Notes: generated by a model from the letters alone, not told the origin. Positions 7,201-16,585 are shown, counted from the stretch's first letter. The stretch is 64,000 bases of DNA from Pseudomonadota bacterium (GCA_030535425.1 JAUNHQ010000005.1:1-64000), one strand, 5' to 3'. Translations and numbers: made by a program.

Positions 7201-9093
7201 ATGGCACTTTTGCAAATTTCCGAACCCGGCCAGGCGCCCGACCCGCACCAGCGGCGCCTGGCCGTGGGCATTGACCTGGGCACCACGCATTCGCTGGTGG
7301 CCGCCGTGCGCCACGGCGTGGCCGAATGCCTGCCCGACGCGCAAGGCCGCGTGCTGCTGCCCTCCGTGGTGCGTTACCCGGCAGGCGGCGGCCGCCAGAT
7401 CGGTTACGCCGCGCTGCAAGACCCGCCCGATGCGGCCAACACCATCGCCTCGGCCAAGCGCCTGATGGGCCGCGCCCTGGCCGACGTGCAAGGTGCAGAC
7501 AAGCTGCCCTACCAATTGCTCGACCGCCCCGGCATGGTGGCCGTGCACACCGCGCAGGGCGACAAATCGCCCGTGGAAATCAGCGCCGAAATCCTGGCCA
7601 CCTTGCGCCAGCGGGCCGAAGACACCCTGGGCGATGACCTGTACGGCGCCGTCATCACCGTGCCCGCCTACTTTGACGACGCGCAGCGCCAAGCCACCAA
7701 AGACGCGGCCCAACTGGCCGGGCTGAACGTGCTGCGCCTGATCAACGAGCCCACCGCTGCCGCCATTGCCTACGGGCTGGACAACGCCGCCGAAGGCATT
7801 TACGCCGTGTTTGACCTGGGCGGCGGTACGTTTGACATCTCCATCCTGCGGCTGACCCAGGGCGTGTTCGAAGTCATTGCCTCAGGTGGCGATTCGGCCT
7901 TGGGGGGAGACGACTACGACCAGGCGCTGGCCGACTGGGTGCTGGCCCGTGCAGGTGTGGTCGCTGGTGGGGGCACTGGCGCAGACACTGGTGCGCAAGC
8001 CCACACATCCGACGACCGCGCCGCCCTCAAGGCCGCCGCCTGCACAGCCAAAGAGGCGCTGACCGCTTCAGAAAAAGTAGCATTCACCGCCCGCTTGACC
8101 AGCGCCAACCTGTCGATGGACATCAGCCGCGCTGACTTTGACGAGGCCACCGCCACGCTCACCGCCAAGTGCATGGCCGCCGTGCGCCGCGCCTTGCGCG
8201 ACGCGCGCCTGAGCGTGCAGGACGTGCAAGGCGTGGTCATGGTCGGCGGCAGCACGCGCATGCCCGTCATCCGCCGCGCCGTGGCCGAGTGCTTTGGGCG
8301 AGAGCCGCTCACCAACCTGAACCCCGACGAAGTCGTGGCCCTGGGCGCGGCCGTGCAGGCCAACCAGCTGGCCGGCAACAACGCGGCGGGCGACTTGCTG
8401 CTGCTGGACGTGATTCCCCTGTCGCTGGGGCTGGAAACCATGGGCGGCCTGGTCGAGCGCATCGTGCCGCGCAACCAGACCATCCCCGTGGCCATGGCGC
8501 AGGACTTCACCACCTACCAAGACGGCCAGACCGCCCTGGCCCTGCACGTGGTGCAGGGCGAGCGCGATCTGGTGCAAGACTGCCGCAGCCTGGCGCGCTT
8601 TGAATTGCGCGGCATTCCGCCCATGGCTGCGGGCGCTGCGCGCATCCGCGTCACCTTCAGCGTCGATGCCGACGGCCTGCTGTCCGTCAGCGCGCAAGAG
8701 CAAACCAGCGGCGTGCAGGCGCAGATCAGCGTCAAGCCCAGCTACGGCTTAAGCGATGAGCAAATCGCCCACATGCTGCAAGACAGCTTTGCCACCGCCG
8801 AAGCCGACATGCAAGCGCGCGCCCTGGCCGAAGCCAGGGTAGAGGCCGACCGCATGCTGCTGGCCACGCAAAGCGCGCTGAACGCCGACGGCGCGCTGCT
8901 ATCGGCTGATGAGCGCGCACAGATCGACGCGCTCATGCTGTCCTTGCGCGGCATCGCCGCCAACAGCACCGACACAGCCGCCATCGAAGCCGCCACCGAA
9001 GCCCTGGCCCACGGCACCGAAGCCTTTGCCGCCGCGCGCATGAACGCCGGCATCCAGCGCGCGCTGGCCGGCCAGCGCATTGACCATCTGTAA
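7201..9093 (+). CDS. hscA: HscA, Hsp70-type chaperone for IscU
   Basis: A 630-residue Hsp70 homologue specialised for Fe-S transfer; it binds the LPPVK loop of IscU. The ATPase domain has [16 protein letters not shown] (about 20-35), [13 protein letters not shown] (about 204-216) and [14 protein letters not shown] (about 345-358). The substrate-binding domain begins after [19 protein letters not shown]. Length fits HscA. A Gly/Ala/Thr-rich loop ([16 protein letters not shown], near 257-272) looks like a local expansion. RBS is weak but the ATG at 7201 gives the usual N-terminus. Confidence 0.96.
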   Translation: MALLQISEPGQAPDPHQRRLAVGIDLGTTHSLVAAVRHGVAECLPDAQGRVLLPSVVRYPAGGGRQIGYAALQDPPDAANTIASAKRLMGRALADVQGADKLPYQLLDRPGMVAVHTAQGDKSPVEISAEILATLRQRAEDTLGDDLYGAVITVPAYFDDAQRQATKDAAQLAGLNVLRLINEPTAAAIAYGLDNAAEGIYAVFDLGGGTFDISILRLTQGVFEVIASGGDSALGGDDYDQALADWVLARAGVVAGGGTGADTGAQAHTSDDRAALKAAACTAKEALTASEKVAFTARLTSANLSMDISRADFDEATATLTAKCMAAVRRALRDARLSVQDVQGVVMVGGSTRMPVIRRAVAECFGREPLTNLNPDEVVALGAAVQANQLAGNNAAGDLLLLDVIPLSLGLETMGGLVERIVPRNQTIPVAMAQDFTTYQDGQTALALHVVQGERDLVQDCRSLARFELRGIPPMAAGAARIRVTFSVDADGLLSVSAQEQTSGVQAQISVKPSYGLSDEQIAHMLQDSFATAEADMQARALAEARVEADRMLLATQSALNADGALLSADERAQIDALMLSLRGIAANSTDTAAIEAATEALAHGTEAFAAARMNAGIQRALAGQRIDHL

Positions 9094-9100
9094 AAACACC

Positions 9101-9439
9101 ATGCCCACCATCAAAGTACTGCCCCACCCCGAATACGCCCCCCAGGGTGCCGAAATCCAGGCCAACGTGGGCGACACCATTTGCGAAGCCCTGCTGGACA
9201 ATGGCATCGAAATCGAACACGCCTGCGACATGAGTCGCGCCTGCACCACCTGCCACTGCATCGTGCGGCAGGGTTTTGAGTCACTCAACGAACCTGAAGA
9301 AGAAGAAGAAGACCTGCTGGACCGCGCCTGGGGGCTGGAGCCGCAATCGCGCCTGTCCTGCCAGGCCATCGTCGGCCCGCAGGACTTGACGATCGAAATC
9401 CCCCGCTACTCCATCAACCACGCCAAGGAAAACCACTGA
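9101..9439 (+). CDS. fdx: ISC-type [2Fe-2S] ferredoxin
   Basis: This 112-residue ferredoxin supplies electrons during cluster assembly. The four ligands are Cys42, Cys48, Cys51 and Cys87 (HACDMSRACTTCHC and LSCQAIV). An acidic run EPEEEEEDLLDRAWGLEPQSR matches the family. The ATG at 9101 is eight bases after the hscA stop; the frame's upstream ATG at 9080 overlaps hscA and is rejected. No iscX follows; the next gene is dnaQ. Confidence 0.96.
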   Translation: MPTIKVLPHPEYAPQGAEIQANVGDTICEALLDNGIEIEHACDMSRACTTCHCIVRQGFESLNEPEEEEEDLLDRAWGLEPQSRLSCQAIVGPQDLTIEIPRYSINHAKENH

Positions 9440-9440
9440 C

Positions 9441-10190
9441 ATGAACAGCATGGGCCGCCAGATCGTTCTGGACACCGAAACCACCGGCCTGTCTGCCGAG
9501 GGCGGCGACCGCATCATCGAAATCGGCTGCGTGGAGCTGCTGGGCCGCAAGCTCACTGGCCGCAACCTGCACTTTTACGTCAACCCCGAGCGCGACAGCC
9601 ACGAAGACGCGCTGCGCGTACACGGCCTGACCACCGAGTTCTTGAGCGACAAGCCCAAGTTCGCCGAAATCGCCGACGAGCTGCTGCGCTACCTGGAAGG
9701 CGCTGAAATCATCATCCACAACGCCGCGTTCGACGTGGGCTTTCTCAACAAGGAACTGGAGCGCCTGGGCAAGCCCGCCTTCAGCACCTTCGTGGACAGC
9801 ATCACCGACACCCTGGTGATGGCCAAGCAGCTCTACCCCGGCAAGCGCAACAGCCTGGACGCCCTGTGCGACCGCCTGGGCGTGGACAACTCCGGCCGCA
9901 CCCTGCACGGCGCCTTGCTGGACGCCGAGCTGCTGGCCGACGTGTACATCAACCTCACGCGCGGGCAAGAAGCCCTGGCCATTGACCTGGGCGAAGTGGG
10001 TGAAGCCAGCGCCACCGCCGTGGTGTTCGAGCCCGTGGACCTGCGCGGCTTTGACCTGCCCGTGCTGCCCGCCAGCGCCCAGGAACTGGCCGCGCACGAG
10101 GACATCCTGGCGCAGCTCGACAAAGCCGCCGGCGGCAGCTGCGCCTGGCGCAAAGCCGAGTCCAATGCACAGGCCACGGCTGACACCTGA
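9441..10190 (+). CDS. dnaQ: DNA polymerase III epsilon subunit, proofreading exonuclease
   Basis: The 249-residue 3'-5' proofreading subunit of replicative polymerase. Exonuclease motifs are Exo I VLDTETTG (Asp11, Glu13), Exo II IIIHNAAFDVGFLN (about 91-104) and Exo III HGALLDAELLADVY (about 155-168), i.e. the DEDDh class. The C-terminal tail past residue 185 would carry the polymerase-alpha contact. It begins two bases after fdx and so is probably co-transcribed with the isc operon. Its last codons overlap the promoter of the tRNA gene. Confidence 0.93.
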   Translation: MNSMGRQIVLDTETTGLSAEGGDRIIEIGCVELLGRKLTGRNLHFYVNPERDSHEDALRVHGLTTEFLSDKPKFAEIADELLRYLEGAEIIIHNAAFDVGFLNKELERLGKPAFSTFVDSITDTLVMAKQLYPGKRNSLDALCDRLGVDNSGRTLHGALLDAELLADVYINLTRGQEALAIDLGEVGEASATAVVFEPVDLRGFDLPVLPASAQELAAHEDILAQLDKAAGGSCAWRKAESNAQATADT

Positions 10191-10207
10191 AAAAAACGGT
10201 ATATAAT
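10180..10207 (+). promoter_or_regulatory. sigma-70 promoter for tRNA-Val
   Basis: CTGACA at 10180-10185 and TATAAT at 10202-10207 with a 16-bp spacer. The -35 lies in the end of dnaQ. Transcription would start near 10214, about 50 bases before the mature tRNA. Confidence 0.75.
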
Positions 10208-10262
10208 CTTGTTTTTCGCTGACTGACAGCCGCGCAACTTGCCAGGCCAGCAGCAGCCGAAA

Positions 10263-10337
10263 GGGTGATTAGCTCAGCGGTAGAGCACTGCCTTCACACG
10301 GCAGGGGTCACATGTTCGATCCATGTATCACCCACCA
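10263..10337 (+). tRNA. tRNA-Val (anticodon CAC)
   Basis: A full cloverleaf: acceptor GGGTGAT with ATCACCC; D stem GCTC/GAGC; anticodon stem CTGCC/GGCAG around loop TTCACAC, giving anticodon CAC (reads GUG); T stem ACATG/CATGT around TTCGATC; discriminator A and encoded CCA. It has its own promoter and terminator. Confidence 0.97.
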
Positions 10338-10348
10338 GTCTTTCACAA

Positions 10349-10379
10349 CCCCCGGTGTCTTTAGACACCGGGGGTTTTT
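10349..10379 (+). terminator. rho-independent terminator of tRNA-Val
   Basis: CCCCCGGTGT and ACACCGGGGG form a perfect ten-pair stem with a short loop, followed by TTTTT. It starts 12 bp after the tRNA. Confidence 0.92.
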
Positions 10380-10518
10380 GTTTGCCTTTTCGCTTGCCTT
10401 TTCCTTGCGTGCTGCCTTCGCCAGGCCATGTGCAGCCCCTCTGAGGGCCTGGCTGGCGGTCAGTATGATTTTGCGCCTTTGCCCGATCACCACCCATCAT
10501 TACCGGGCCTGACGAACC

Positions 10519-12255
10519 ATGCCTTCTTTGCCCCTGGCCCGTTTTCGCCCCAGTCTTGTCGATGCCCTTCGCGGCTATGACAAGGCGCGGTTTTCCAAAG
10601 ACTTGGCCGCCGGCCTGACAGTGGGCGTGGTGGCGCTGCCGTTGGCCATGGCCTTTGCCATTGCCAGCGGCTTGAAGCCCGAAGCGGGGCTGTTCACCGC
10701 CATCATCGCCGGCTTTCTCATCTCGGCCCTAGGCGGCAGCCGGGTGCAAATTGGCGGGCCGGCGGGCGCCTTCATCGTCATCGTCTACGGCATCGTGCAG
10801 CAGTACGGCGTGGGCAGCCTGATCGTGGCCACGGCCATGTCGGGGGTGTTGCTGTTCGTCATGGGGCTGCTCAAGCTGGGCACGCTGGTGCGCTTCATCC
10901 CCGTGGCGGTGGTCATTGGCTTTACCAACGGCATCGCGGTGCTGGTCGGGCTGTCGCAAGTCAAGGACTTCCTGGGCCTGCGCATCAACAACATGCCCGC
11001 CGACTTCGTGGGTGCCACGCGCGCCATCTGGGCGCATCTGGACACGCTCAACCCCTGGGCGCTGGGCGTGGCCGTGCTGTCGCTGGCCGTGGTGGCTGGC
11101 TGGCAGCAGTTTGCCCCCCTGCTGGCGCCGCGCCTGCGCTTGCAGGGCAAGCTCACCGTCATTCCCGGCTCCATCGTGGCGCTGGTGCTGGCCACGGCGG
11201 TGGTGGCTTTGCTGGATCTGCCCGTGGAGACCATTGGCAGCAAGTTTGGCGGCATTCCGGCTGCGCTGCCGGCGTGGGCCTGGCCCAGCTTCACCTGGGA
11301 CGCAGCGCGCCAGCTGCTCATGCCCACCATCACCCTGGCGCTGCTGGGCGCCATCGAGTCGCTGTTGTGCGCCCGCGTGGCCGACGGCATGACGGGCGCG
11401 CGCCACGACCCCAACCAGGAACTGATGGCCCAGGGCGTGGCCAACTTCGTCACGCCTTTTTTTGGCGGCATGCCCGCCACCGGCACCATTGCGCGCACGG
11501 TCACCAACGTCAAAAGCGGCGCCACCAGCCCCATTGCGGGCATGGTGCACGCTCTGGCGCTGCTGGCCGTCATCCTGGTGGCCGCGCCGCTGGCCGGCTC
11601 CATACCGCTGGCCACGCTGGCGGCCATCCTCATGTACGTGGCCTGGAACATGGGCGAGTGGCGCGAATTTGCCCGCCTGAAAACCTACCGCATGCCCTAC
11701 CGCGTGACGCTGGTGGCGGTGTTTTTGCTCACCGTCATTTTCGATCTGACCATTGCGGTGGAATTCGGCATCTTCGCCGCCTGCGTGACCTTCATCTACC
11801 GCATCTCCAGCCTCTCGCGCGCCGAGCGCAGCCACCCCGCCGCGCAGCCCGCGCTGTGGCAAGACGGCGGCCCCATGCAAGTCTGGCGCCTATACGGCGC
11901 GCTGTTTTTCGGCGCCACGGCGCTGGTCGAGAAGCTGCAAGACGCACTGCCCGCCCACACCCTGGTGCTGGACGTGAAGAACGTGCTGTACGTGGACTCC
12001 ACCGGCGCCGAAGCGTTGGAAAACCTGCTGCACGCCTGCCGCCGCCAGCACGTGCGGCTGATTGTCTCGGGCCTGAACGGCCAGCCGCTAGACATTGCCC
12101 GGCGCACCGGCCTGGCCCAGGCCCTGGCCGCGCAGCAAGCCGCCGACGTGCAGCCCGATCTGCACAGCGCCATCGACGAAGCCCTGGCCGGCTACGCCGC
12201 CCGCCCGCTGGCCGCCACCGCCCAGCCCGCGCCCCTGCACTCGCCCGTGCCTTGA
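10519..12255 (+). CDS. SulP-family anion transporter with STAS domain
   Basis: A 578-residue inner-membrane transporter. The SulP signature region is FSKDLAAGLTVGVVALPLAMAFAIASG (about 24-50), followed by QIGGPAGAFIVIVYGIV. About 12 membrane segments run to residue 435. The cytoplasmic STAS domain (about 450-560) contains LVLDVKNVLYVDSTGAEALENLL, with the conserved DSTG motif. SulP proteins move sulfate, bicarbonate, dicarboxylates or chloride; the substrate here is not evident. No carbonic anhydrase domain or gene is adjacent. It stands alone, with a dispersed repeat immediately downstream. Confidence 0.9.
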   Translation: MPSLPLARFRPSLVDALRGYDKARFSKDLAAGLTVGVVALPLAMAFAIASGLKPEAGLFTAIIAGFLISALGGSRVQIGGPAGAFIVIVYGIVQQYGVGSLIVATAMSGVLLFVMGLLKLGTLVRFIPVAVVIGFTNGIAVLVGLSQVKDFLGLRINNMPADFVGATRAIWAHLDTLNPWALGVAVLSLAVVAGWQQFAPLLAPRLRLQGKLTVIPGSIVALVLATAVVALLDLPVETIGSKFGGIPAALPAWAWPSFTWDAARQLLMPTITLALLGAIESLLCARVADGMTGARHDPNQELMAQGVANFVTPFFGGMPATGTIARTVTNVKSGATSPIAGMVHALALLAVILVAAPLAGSIPLATLAAILMYVAWNMGEWREFARLKTYRMPYRVTLVAVFLLTVIFDLTIAVEFGIFAACVTFIYRISSLSRAERSHPAAQPALWQDGGPMQVWRLYGALFFGATALVEKLQDALPAHTLVLDVKNVLYVDSTGAEALENLLHACRRQHVRLIVSGLNGQPLDIARRTGLAQALAAQQAADVQPDLHSAIDEALAGYAARPLAATAQPAPLHSPVP

Positions 12256-12272
12256 GAGCCCACAGAGGAGTT

Positions 12273-12327
12273 GCTATAAATTTAGCAGCATCAAACCCTT
12301 ATCCAGCGCGCGCAAACTGCCTTTTTT
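12273..12327 (+). repeat. dispersed AGCTAT/GGCC element, copy 2
   Basis: GCTATAAATTTAGCAGCATC, then a GCGCGCGCAAA core, then CTGCCTTTTTT. It lies 17 bp after the SulP stop, so it could end that transcript. Confidence 0.75.
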
Positions 12328-12473
12328 ACCAATCACCTACCACAAACCACGTGTTGCTTGCGCACCAGTCCGTGCGGCAGGCAAGGCCACGGTAGCCATG
12401 GCCTGTGCGGCCATTCATGCACGGCACGGGCCTCAAACCGCAAGCAGCCGTCAGCCAAGCCACCAGGGGCTGC

Positions 12474-13682
12474 TCACACCCGCTCAAAAATACCTGCCGC
12501 GCCCTGCCCCATGCCCACGCACATGGTCACCATGCCGTATTTGAGCTGGCGGCGGCGCAGCGCATGCACCACGGTGGCCGAGCGGATGGCGCCGGTGGCG
12601 CCCAGGGGGTGGCCCAGGGCTATGGCGCCGCCCAGGGGGTTGACCTTGGCCGCGTCCAGCCCCAGCGTGTTCATCACCGCCAGCGACTGTGCGGCAAAGG
12701 CTTCGTTCAGCTCGATCCAGTCGATCTGCTCTTGCTTCAGGCCCGCGCTTTTCAGCGCGGCGGGTATGGCCTCGATGGGGCCGATGCCCATGATGTGCGG
12801 CGGCACGCCCCGGCTGGCGTAGGCCACAAAGCGCGCCAGCGGGGTCAGGCCAAAGCGTTTGACGGCTGCCTCGCTGGCCAGGATGAGCGCGCCCGCGCCG
12901 TCGCTGGTCTGGCTGCTGTTGCCGGCGGTGACGCTGCCGCGCGCGGCAAACACGGGGCGCAGCCGCGCCAGGCCGTCGAGCGTGGTGTCGGCGCGCGGGC
13001 CTTCGTCCACGTCCACGGTGCGCTCGGTGGGGGTGACGTCGGCGGTTTGCAGGTTGACCGTGCGCGCGGTCACGGTGACGGGGGTGATCTCGTCCTTGAA
13101 CTCGCCTGCGGCGATGGCTTGCAAGGCGCGCTGGTGCGATTGCAGGGCAAATGCGTCTTGCGCGGCGCGGCTCACCTTCCATTGCTGGGCGACTTTTTCT
13201 GCCGTCAGGCCCATGCCGTAGGCCAGGCCGTAGTCGTCCACATCGTCGGTGTTGGCAAAGATGGCGGGCGACAGCGAAGGGGTGTTGCCCATCATGGGCA
13301 CCATGCTCATGCTTTCCACGCCGGCGGCGACCATGACGTGGGCCTCGCCCACGCGGATGCGGTCGGCGGCCATGGCCACGGCCGACAGGCCCGAGGCGCA
13401 AAAGCGGTTGACGGTGATGCCGCCCACGCTTTTGGGGTAGCCGGCCAGCACGGCGCCAATGCGCGCCACGTTCAGGCCCTGCTGCGCCTCGGGGATGGCG
13501 CAGCCGCAGATCACGTCTTCAATGGCCTGGGCGTCCAGCCCCGGCGCCTGGCGCAGGGCTTGGCGCAGCACGTGCGCCAGCAACTCATCAGGGCGGGTGT
13601 GCCTGAAATAGCCTTTGTGCGACTTGCCAATGGGCGTGCGCGTGGCGGCGACGATGTAGGCGTCTTGAACTTGTTGGGTCAT
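12474..13682 (-). CDS. fadA: acetyl-CoA C-acyltransferase (thiolase)
   Basis: A 402-residue thiolase that cleaves 3-ketoacyl-CoA to acetyl-CoA in beta-oxidation. The nucleophile is Cys95 (VNRFCASGLSAV); His358 is in GHPLGATGA; the second catalytic Cys388 is in CVGMGQGAAGIFERV. The ATG at 13682 overlaps the stop of the DUF559 gene (ATGA), so upstream frame extension through the palindromic repeat is rejected. It is the last gene of a minus-strand fatty-acid operon. The fadA name rests on the FadB-like neighbour. Confidence 0.92.
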   Translation of the reverse strand: MTQQVQDAYIVAATRTPIGKSHKGYFRHTRPDELLAHVLRQALRQAPGLDAQAIEDVICGCAIPEAQQGLNVARIGAVLAGYPKSVGGITVNRFCASGLSAVAMAADRIRVGEAHVMVAAGVESMSMVPMMGNTPSLSPAIFANTDDVDDYGLAYGMGLTAEKVAQQWKVSRAAQDAFALQSHQRALQAIAAGEFKDEITPVTVTARTVNLQTADVTPTERTVDVDEGPRADTTLDGLARLRPVFAARGSVTAGNSSQTSDGAGALILASEAAVKRFGLTPLARFVAYASRGVPPHIMGIGPIEAIPAALKSAGLKQEQIDWIELNEAFAAQSLAVMNTLGLDAAKVNPLGGAIALGHPLGATGAIRSATVVHALRRRQLKYGMVTMCVGMGQGAAGIFERV

Positions 13683-14146
13683 GTTTCGTCCTTGCGGTCT
13701 TGCGCCCTCTCCCGCTGGCGGGAGAGGGTTGGGGTGAGGGTGGCGGCGCGCTGCGAAAGCGCCGTCGCAATGCGCTGCAACACGGCTTCGGTTTGTTGCA
13801 GCACCTCGTGATTCCAAAAGCGCAGCACGGCAAACCCGGCTGCGGCCAAGGCTGCGCTGCGGCGTTGATCGTGCGTTTGCTGGGGCAAGCTGGCGTGCTG
13901 TCCGCCATCCAGCTCGATCAGCAGCCCTGCCTCCAGGCAGGCAAAGTCGGCAAAGTAGCCCGCCACAGGATGCTGGCGGCGAAACTTCCAGCCCTGCAGG
14001 CGACGGTCACGCAGATGCGCCCAGAGCTTGGCCTCGGCATCGGTGCTGGCCTGCCGCAACTGGCGCGCGCGCACCCTCACCCCTGCCCTCTCCCGCTCGC
14101 GGGAGAGGGAGTTGGCCAGTGGCAGGCGTGCATCAGGCGTGCTCAT
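13679..14146 (-). CDS. DUF559 (Vsr-like nuclease fold) protein
   Basis: A 155-residue protein of the DUF559 family, small proteins resembling very-short-patch-repair endonucleases. The core is STDAEAKLWAHLRDRRLQGWKFRRQHPV, then YFADFACLEAGLLIELDGGQHA and QRRSAALAAAGFAVLRFWNHEVL (Asp and Glu of the core are present). Both ends are encoded by inverted palindromic repeats, giving LSRERERAGVRV near the N-terminus and TPTLSRQRERAQ near the C-terminus. The stop overlaps the thiolase start (ATGA). The start could also be 14149 or the GTG at 14185 right after fadB. It interrupts a fadB-fadA pair and has no evident role in fatty-acid use. Confidence 0.85.
   Translation of the reverse strand: MSTPDARLPLANSLSRERERAGVRVRARQLRQASTDAEAKLWAHLRDRRLQGWKFRRQHPVAGYFADFACLEAGLLIELDGGQHASLPQQTHDQRRSAALAAAGFAVLRFWNHEVLQQTEAVLQRIATALSQRAATLTPTLSRQRERAQDRKDET
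13705..13742 (-). repeat. palindromic repeat A flanking the DUF559 gene
   Basis: CCCTCTCCCGCTGGCGGGAG followed by AGGGTTGGGGTGAGGGTG. The first part is a hairpin (CCCTCTCCCGC / GCGGGAGAGGG); the GGGTGAGGG tail gives orientation. It is an inverted partner of the copy at 14072-14109 and is translated as part of the DUF559 C-terminus. Confidence 0.85.
14072..14109 (+). repeat. palindromic repeat B flanking the DUF559 gene
   Basis: CACCCTCACCCCTGCCCTCT then CCCGCTCGCGGGAGAGGG, the reverse-complement arrangement of repeat A. Together they bound a 405-bp segment holding the DUF559 coding core. Confidence 0.85.
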
Positions 14147-14185
14147 CATCAAGAGGCCAGTCAGCCAGCTGGACTTTGCCTGCAC

Positions 14186-16585
14186 TCAATTTCTCACCGG
14201 TTTGCCCGTGGCCAGCATGCCCATGATGCGTGCGTGCGTCTTGGGGTGGCCCAGCAGGCTGGTGAAAGCCTGGCGCTCCAGGGTCATGAGGTATTCCTCG
14301 CTGACCAGGGTGCCGGGGTCCACGTCGCCGCCGCAGACCACGTGGGCGATCTGGCGGGCGATGTCAAAGTCGTGCTGGCTGATGAAGCCGCCGTCGCGCA
14401 TGTTCACCAGCTGCCCGGTGATGGTGGCCTTGCCATCGCGCCCAGCCACGGGAAACAGGCGCTTTAAGGGCGGGCGCCAGCCGCTGGCCTGCATGGCCTT
14501 GGCCTCTTGAATGGCCACGTACAGCAGCTCGTCCTTGTGCGGCACGACCACGTCACTGGGCAGCAGGTAGCCCAGCTGGCGCGATTGCAGCGCGCTGGTG
14601 CCCACCTTGGCCATGGCGGCGGCGGTAAAGCCTTCGGTCAGAAAGGGCAGCAGGTCTTTGCCGGTGCTGGCCTGCGCGTTTTCGGCCGCGCGGCGGGCTA
14701 TGTAGGTCAGCCCGCCGGCGCCGGGCACCAGGCCCACGCCTACTTCCACCAGGCCCATGTAGCTTTCCATGGCGGCCACGCGGCGGGCGCAGTGCACGGC
14801 CAGCTCGCAGCCGCCGCCCAGGGCCATGCCGCGCACGGCGGCCACGGTGGGCACCTGGGCGTAGCGCAGGCGCAGCATCACGTCTTGCAGCTCTTTTTCC
14901 ATCGAATCGACCAGGCCCGCGCCGCCGGCCACGTAGCCGGGGAGCATGGCTTGCAGGTCGGCCCCTACGCTGAAAGGGTCGCCGCCGGGCCAGATGATGA
15001 GGGGCTGGCCGCCGCCTTCGGCCAGGTCAATGGCCTGGGCCAGCCCTTCGCCCGCTTCGGGGCTGATGGCGCGCATCTTGGTCTTGAGGGTGGCGATGAG
15101 CACTTGCCCATCCAGCGTCCACACGCGGATGGCGTCGTTTTCCAGCAGGGTCTGGCCGGCGGTGGCCGGGGTGGGGCCGGCTTCGCCCAGCAGTGGCTGC
15201 GGCAGCAGCTGGCGCGCGTACACGGGCAGGGTGCGGCGCGGCTCGAACTGGCCGGTGGCGGGGTTCCACGAGCCTTGGGGTGTGTGCACGCCGCCGGCTT
15301 CGGCCACGGGGCCTTGGAATACCCAGTCGGGCAGCGGCTCGCGGCTGAGTGCCTTGCCCGCGTCGATGTCTTCCTGCACCATGCGCGCCACGTCCAGCCA
15401 GCCGGCTTGCTGCCACAGCTCGAAGGGGCCTTGCTTCATGCCAAAGCCCCAGCGCATGGCCTGGTCAACGTCGCGCGCGGTGTGGGCAATGGCTTGCAGG
15501 TGCACGGCGGCGTAGTGAAAGCCGTTGCGCAGGATGGCCCAGAGAAACTGGCCTTGCGGGCCTTGGCTGTGGCGCAGCAGTTTCAGGCGCTCGGCGGCGG
15601 GTTTCTTGAGCATGCGGCCATAGACTTCGTTGGCCTTTTCGCCGCTGGGCACGTAGTCGCCCTTGGCCAGGTCGTAGCGCAGGATGTCGCGGCCTTGCTT
15701 TTTGTAAAAACCGGCTTGGGTCTTCTGGCCCAGGTGGCCGCTTTCGATCAGCTTGGCCAGCACGGGCGGGGTGGCAAAGCTGCCGTAGAAGGAGTCGGTC
15801 TTTTCGCTGAGGTTGTCCTGCAAGGTCTTGATGACGTGGCCCACGGTGTCCAGCCCCACCACGTCGATGGTGCGGAAGGTGCCGCTGGCGGCGCGGCCCA
15901 GGCGCTTGCCGGTGAGGTCGTCCACCACGTCAAAGCTCAGGCCGTATTTTTCGGCCTCTTTCATGGTGGACAGCATGCCGGCGATGCCGATGCGGTTGGC
16001 GATGAAGTTGGGCGTGTCCTTGGCGCGTACCACGTCTTTGCCCAGCGCAGTGGTGACGAAGCTCTCCAGCGTGTCCAGCACGTCGGGGCGGGTGTCGGGT
16101 GTGGCGATCAGCTCCACCAGCGTCATGTAGCGCGGGGGGTTGAAGAAGTGGATGCCGCAAAAGCGCGGGCGCAGGGCTTCGGGCAGCGCCTGGCCCAGCT
16201 GGGTGATGGACAGGCCGCTGGTGTTGCTGGCCAGCAGGGCGTGCGGGGCCACGTGCGGGGCGATGCGCTCGTACAGCGCGCGCTTGATGTCCATGCGCTC
16301 GGCCACGGCTTCGATGATGAGGTCGCACCCCTTGAGCTTTTTCAGGTCGTCGTCGTAGTTGGCCGGCTCGATCAGGGCCGCGTCGCGCTCGTCGCCCAGC
16401 GGCGCGGGTTTGAGCTTTTTGAGCTGCTCGATGGCCTTGAGGGCCGTGGCACTGCGCGCGCCTTCCGGGGCGGGCAGGTCAAACAAAATGACGGGCACCT
16501 GGCAGTTGATGAGGTGCGCGGCAATCTGCGCGCCCATCACGCCGGCGCCCAGCACGGCGGCTTTTTTTACGTTGAATGGGGTCAT
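14186..16585 (-). CDS. bifunctional 3-hydroxyacyl-CoA dehydrogenase/enoyl-CoA hydratase
   Basis: A 799-residue beta-oxidation enzyme. The NAD-binding 3-hydroxyacyl-CoA dehydrogenase part is N-terminal: KKAAVLGAGVMGAQIAAHL (Rossmann, about 7-25), LLASNTSGLSITQL, GIHFFNPPRYMTLVELI with the catalytic His, and DTPNFIANRIG. The crotonase part is C-terminal: FSVGADLQAM (oxyanion region) and VRGMALGGGCELAVHC, GLVEVGVGLVPGAGG with the catalytic Glu. This order (dehydrogenase first) is that of FadN-like proteins and opposite to E. coli FadB. The ATG at 16585 gives MTPFNVKKAAVLG; the longer frame is rejected. It partners the downstream thiolase. Confidence 0.93.
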   Translation of the reverse strand: MTPFNVKKAAVLGAGVMGAQIAAHLINCQVPVILFDLPAPEGARSATALKAIEQLKKLKPAPLGDERDAALIEPANYDDDLKKLKGCDLIIEAVAERMDIKRALYERIAPHVAPHALLASNTSGLSITQLGQALPEALRPRFCGIHFFNPPRYMTLVELIATPDTRPDVLDTLESFVTTALGKDVVRAKDTPNFIANRIGIAGMLSTMKEAEKYGLSFDVVDDLTGKRLGRAASGTFRTIDVVGLDTVGHVIKTLQDNLSEKTDSFYGSFATPPVLAKLIESGHLGQKTQAGFYKKQGRDILRYDLAKGDYVPSGEKANEVYGRMLKKPAAERLKLLRHSQGPQGQFLWAILRNGFHYAAVHLQAIAHTARDVDQAMRWGFGMKQGPFELWQQAGWLDVARMVQEDIDAGKALSREPLPDWVFQGPVAEAGGVHTPQGSWNPATGQFEPRRTLPVYARQLLPQPLLGEAGPTPATAGQTLLENDAIRVWTLDGQVLIATLKTKMRAISPEAGEGLAQAIDLAEGGGQPLIIWPGGDPFSVGADLQAMLPGYVAGGAGLVDSMEKELQDVMLRLRYAQVPTVAAVRGMALGGGCELAVHCARRVAAMESYMGLVEVGVGLVPGAGGLTYIARRAAENAQASTGKDLLPFLTEGFTAAAMAKVGTSALQSRQLGYLLPSDVVVPHKDELLYVAIQEAKAMQASGWRPPLKRLFPVAGRDGKATITGQLVNMRDGGFISQHDFDIARQIAHVVCGGDVDPGTLVSEEYLMTLERQAFTSLLGHPKTHARIMGMLATGKPVRN

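Noticed and set aside
12338..12473. Possible hairpin/regulatory RNA past the SulP gene
   Set aside because: GGCCA...TGGCC pairs are short and no promoter or terminator accompanies them.
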